Shown here piece by piece: positions 12,858-14,830 of a DNA stretch of 14,830 bases (positions are counted from its first letter, which is position 1; each line of letters opens with the position of its first letter). A program made the translations under genes and the position numbers. The DNA lies in assembly GCA_023248095.1 (NCBI GenBank), contig JAHFFF010000025.1, positions 1-14,830 on the forward strand, in the 5' to 3' direction. This DNA comes from Candidatus Omnitrophota bacterium (lineage in GTDB: Bacteria > Omnitrophota > Gorgyraeia > 1-14-0-20-64-10). The notes below the pieces were generated by a model that had not been told where the DNA came from, did no database searches, and saw nothing but the letters and a program-made list of their open reading frames with translations.

Positions 12858-13483
12858 CGGACTCGGACGAAAGAATCCTTGAAGTCTTGAAAGCGCGGAT
12901 CCCCAGCAAGACGCAGGGATTCCTGATTTGCTTCCTCTTTGGTGACAAAGCTGCCCACGTAGACCCGGTACCGCAACCTTCCATTGCTGCGCGGTAACTC
13001 CACCAAGAAGGCCTCGTATCCCAACTCCTGAAGGGTACTGCGCGCGCGCTCGGCCATCCCCTTCACATCATAGACAGCCACCTGAACCGTATAGGGCGTG
13101 GAATCTCCCACCGCCGGGGATGCCTGCAAGGCGCGCATCCCCATCACATACCCACCCATCCCCAACAAGATGAGGACGGCGAAGATCCGCGCAACCCATC
13201 CCGAATCCTTTTCCGAGGGTTGCTCGTCCGCAGGTTGACTTCGGTGGATCTGCTGGATTTGAGCGGCCAGCCGGTCCTTCTCTTGTCGAAGGCTGATCAA
13301 TTCTGAACGCAACCGCTTGAGCTCCCCTGTAAGAATTTCCGCTCCCGTCCAAGTAGATCCAGCATCCGTAGGTTGTGGATGCTGACGGGTAGCCCCGTAG
13401 GAGCCGTAGAGCCTTTCTTGAATCTCCGTTTCGGTTAAGGCCCGAACCTCCGTCAGGGTGGAGCCTTCAGGAGTAGCCATCAT
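12854..13483 (-). CDS. SPOR-domain membrane protein
   Basis: 209 residues from the ATG at 13483, chosen because it forms an ATGA overlap with the stop of the acetyltransferase gene; longer forms would run deeper into that gene. Order of parts: a polar N-terminal segment, a coiled coil (about 53-80, ELKRLRSELISLRQEKDRLAAQ), a transmembrane helix (about 95-116) and a C-terminal SPOR domain (about 129-209: YTVQVAVYDVKGMAERARSTL, RVYVGSFVTKEEANQESL). SPOR domains bind denuded peptidoglycan glycan strands, often at division sites, so the C-terminus should be periplasmic and the coiled coil cytoplasmic. No strong Shine-Dalgarno is seen, consistent with coupled translation. Its 3' end overlaps the gspB stop by four bases in the opposite direction. 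Confidence 0.88.
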   Translation of the reverse strand: MMATPEGSTLTEVRALTETEIQERLYGSYGATRQHPQPTDAGSTWTGAEILTGELKRLRSELISLRQEKDRLAAQIQQIHRSQPADEQPSEKDSGWVARIFAVLILLGMGGYVMGMRALQASPAVGDSTPYTVQVAVYDVKGMAERARSTLQELGYEAFLVELPRSNGRLRYRVYVGSFVTKEEANQESLRLAGDPRFQDFKDSFVRVR

Positions 13484-13938
13484 GTTAGCTTCAGACGAAA
13501 TCGAACCAACGTGACTTCCCCTAACGACCATTTCCCATCCTGCTGGAATCCCATTGAATTGCACAGTTGGATTGCTTGACGCATCCCGGTGGAGGTGCGA
13601 ATGATCACTTCCCTGAATCCCTTTTTTTTGCAGAAGGCCAACGCCTCGTTCAATAGGCTGCGCCCTACTCCTTTGCCTCGGTATTCCGGATCAACAAACA
13701 GACGTCGCAAAATGGCCGTGCGGGGAGCATCGGCCTTCACTCCACAGGTCCCGATCACCCGGTTATCTTCTTCCGCCACCAGGAATGTATCTGCAGGACC
13801 CTGATAAGTCTCGGCAAGGTGTTCTAAATCTTCTGCTGGGTAAGCCCTCTGATCGCCAGGAAACTCTCGCTCCAAAATGGTTGTGACCAACCCCACAATC
13901 TGAGGGCTATCCGAAGGTTGCCAAGCACGAATCTTCAC
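13480..13938 (-). CDS. GNAT-family N-acetyltransferase
   Basis: 152 residues, GNAT fold. The acetyl-CoA-binding motif A is clear: LRRLFVDPEYRGKGVGRSLL (77-96). Before it come the core strands (TFLVAEEDNRVIGTCGVKA), and after it the motif B helix with AIQLCNSMGFQQ. The acceptor substrate cannot be predicted. The start is a GTG at 13938; a GGGC-type site about 12 bases upstream is a weak ribosome binding site, and the distance to the upstream stop is 17 bases. The stop overlaps the SPOR start (ATGA). Confidence 0.9.
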   Translation of the reverse strand: MKIRAWQPSDSPQIVGLVTTILEREFPGDQRAYPAEDLEHLAETYQGPADTFLVAEEDNRVIGTCGVKADAPRTAILRRLFVDPEYRGKGVGRSLLNEALAFCKKKGFREVIIRTSTGMRQAIQLCNSMGFQQDGKWSLGEVTLVRFRLKLT

Positions 13939-13955
13939 GAACTTTGGCTTGCCCT

Positions 13956-14240
13956 TTATGAGACTTTGTAGACGCGGTCGTGCCTCCGAACCTTCGAAGA
14001 AACCTTAATGCCCACTTGCGATCCCTGCTCTGCCTCGGACACAGCGGTATGTTCGACTTGCATCGAGCTGACCGTCTCAACCAAATCGGTGGTCTGCCCC
14101 TTTATCCAGATCTTGTCCCCGACCTTCAGGGAACCCTCTTTGATCTCAATCAGCGCAGCACTGGGAATCGCATAGAAGCCGATCACTTGACCAATCTCTT
14201 CACCTGACATACCACTGGGTAAGGAACTCTTCTCCGTCAT
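13956..14240 (-). CDS. Stand-alone EF-Tu domain-2-like protein
   Basis: 94-residue protein that resembles only domain 2 (the beta barrel) of translational GTPases: GQVIGFYAIPSAALIEI, SLKVGDKIWIKG, TTDLVETVSSMQVEH, AVSEAEQGSQVGIKVSSKVRRHDRVYKV. There are no GTPase motifs and too little sequence for another domain. Small proteins of this type are annotated in some bacteria and archaea as translation elongation factor-like; their function is unknown to me. AAGGAG lies eight bases before the ATG, and a promoter is found upstream, so this is the first gene of an operon with the acetyltransferase and the SPOR protein. Confidence 0.8.
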   Translation of the reverse strand: MTEKSSLPSGMSGEEIGQVIGFYAIPSAALIEIKEGSLKVGDKIWIKGQTTDLVETVSSMQVEHTAVSEAEQGSQVGIKVSSKVRRHDRVYKVS

Positions 14241-14270
14241 GGTGATGGCTCCTTCGAAATAAATTAGGTG

Positions 14271-14299
14271 ATGCTACACCAACTCTGACCGCATGTCAA
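14271..14299 (-). promoter_or_regulatory. Promoter of the EF-Tu-like/GNAT/SPOR operon
   Basis: On the minus strand, a perfect -35 TTGACA (14299-14294), a 17-base spacer and -10 TAGCAT (14276-14271), about 30 bases before the ATG at 14240. It lies in the short gap after the rnc stop. Confidence 0.65.
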
Positions 14300-14311
14300 C
14301 ATCGGTCCGCT

Positions 14312-14830
14312 TCAGCGCAACGGCGCCAACAGGTGCTCTAGGGCAGCGCGAGCGGCCTCTTGGCTGGCCGACTTCTTGCTGGGTCCCGACCCTTGGCCAT
14401 ACACCTTACCCCGCCAACCCACGGAAACCTGAAAACGGCGCTTATGGCCCGGCCCCGTCTCTCCAACCACACGATATTCCGGGCTGGCCTTAAAGTATCG
14501 GAGCACATACTCCTGTAAAAGAGATTTGTAATCCACCGACATCTGCCCCGTCTCCACCCCTTCGATCTGATCCTCAAAGAGACGCTTGATCACTCGGACG
14601 GTGGGACCGAGTCCGCGATCCATATAGAGGGCCCCCAACACCGCCTCCAAGGCAGAGCCGATGACGGAGGGGCGCCGTCCCTCTCCTCGCATGGCCTCCC
14701 CAGGTCCGACCAGAATCCACTCATCCAGATTCAGACGGGCCGCGATCTCTGCCAAGGTTGCACGGCTGACAACCTGGGCCTTAATCCTCGCCAGTTCCCC
14801 AACCTCGGAAACGGGGTACAGGCGATACAG
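14312..14830 (-). CDS. rnc: Ribonuclease III, 5' end cut by window edge; one catalytic Asp replaced by Ser
   Basis: The last 172 residues of RNase III, the double-strand-specific RNase of rRNA and mRNA processing. The frame is open to the window edge, so the true start and the first catalytic segment are outside. The visible part of the endonuclease domain has TLAEIAARL (25-33; Glu28 matches E. coli Glu65) and RPSVIGSALEAVLGALYMD (53-71), where Glu62 matches E. coli Glu117. The dsRNA-binding domain follows (about 99-169: DYKSLLQEY, PEYRVVGETGPGHKRRFQV, GQGSGPSKKSASQEAARAAL) and looks complete. The position of E. coli Asp114, part of the metal site and usually D in SILADxxEA, is Ser59 (codon 14656-14654, TCT). 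The dsRNA-binding part looks normal, so this is not general decay. Confidence 0.95.
   Translation of the reverse strand: MYRLYPVSEVGELARIKAQVVSRATLAEIAARLNLDEWILVGPGEAMRGEGRRPSVIGSALEAVLGALYMDRGLGPTVRVIKRLFEDQIEGVETGQMSVDYKSLLQEYVLRYFKASPEYRVVGETGPGHKRRFQVSVGWRGKVYGQGSGPSKKSASQEAARAALEHLLAPLR

Noticed and set aside
13484..13564. Longer N-terminus for the SPOR protein
   Set aside because: It would overlap the acetyltransferase by a further 80 bases; the ATGA junction at 13483 is the usual coupling arrangement.
14753..14755. Start of ribonuclease III at an internal TTG
   Set aside because: The sequence upstream of it, up to the window edge, continues the conserved nuclease domain, so the gene is cut by the window and does not start here.

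Overview
The window looks like chromosomal DNA from a GC-rich, Gram-negative-type environmental bacterium. The evidence is a GspA/ExeA plus GspB pair of the type II secretion system, a SPOR-domain membrane protein, three PilZ proteins, a transmembrane HD-GYP phosphodiesterase and a bacterial PolX with a C-terminal PHP domain. This mix is common in Methylomirabilota (NC10), Nitrospirota and Deltaproteobacteria-like lineages. I cannot assign a species, and the phylum guess is weak. No tRNA, rRNA, insertion sequence, CRISPR array or phage gene was seen.

Region 1 (1-8370, all minus strand) reads as one long transcription unit that begins at a strong sigma70-type promoter near 8342-8370. In transcription order it encodes a response regulator with one good and one degenerate receiver domain, a membrane GAF/HD-GYP protein, a PilZ protein, a membrane-anchored alpha/beta hydrolase, a second PilZ protein, alanine dehydrogenase (ald), a SAM hydroxide adenosyltransferase and DNA polymerase X (polX, cut by the window edge). 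Neighbouring genes overlap or are at most about 15 bases apart. A leader of about 185 nt lies between the promoter and the first gene. It contains an intrinsic-terminator-like hairpin and an upstream segment able to pair with the terminator's left arm, which is the layout of a transcription attenuator. This is the best candidate for something undescribed here.

Region 2 (8367-10733) is a divergent pair: a secreted or envelope Asp-box beta-propeller protein with an unusual C-terminal domain (minus), and an XRE/cupin transcriptional regulator (plus). A perfect 6-3-6 inverted repeat sits between them, on the -35 of the propeller gene's promoter.

Region 3 (10743-11564, minus) is a two-gene operon: a PilZ-like protein with an altered second motif, then a small DUF6941-like protein. 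It is preceded by a clear promoter.

Region 4 (11606-12857, plus) holds the GspA/ExeA-type AAA ATPase and GspB. Region 5 (12854-14299, minus) holds a SPOR protein, a GNAT acetyltransferase and a stand-alone EF-Tu-domain-2-like protein, with its own promoter. The SPOR gene converges on gspB and the two stop codons overlap. The window closes with the 3' two-thirds of ribonuclease III (rnc), whose visible catalytic motif carries Ser where the family normally has a metal-binding Asp.

Taken together, much of the window concerns cyclic-di-GMP signalling (one HD-GYP and three PilZ proteins, but no GGDEF or EAL domain here) and envelope or secretion functions, with a few housekeeping enzymes co-transcribed.
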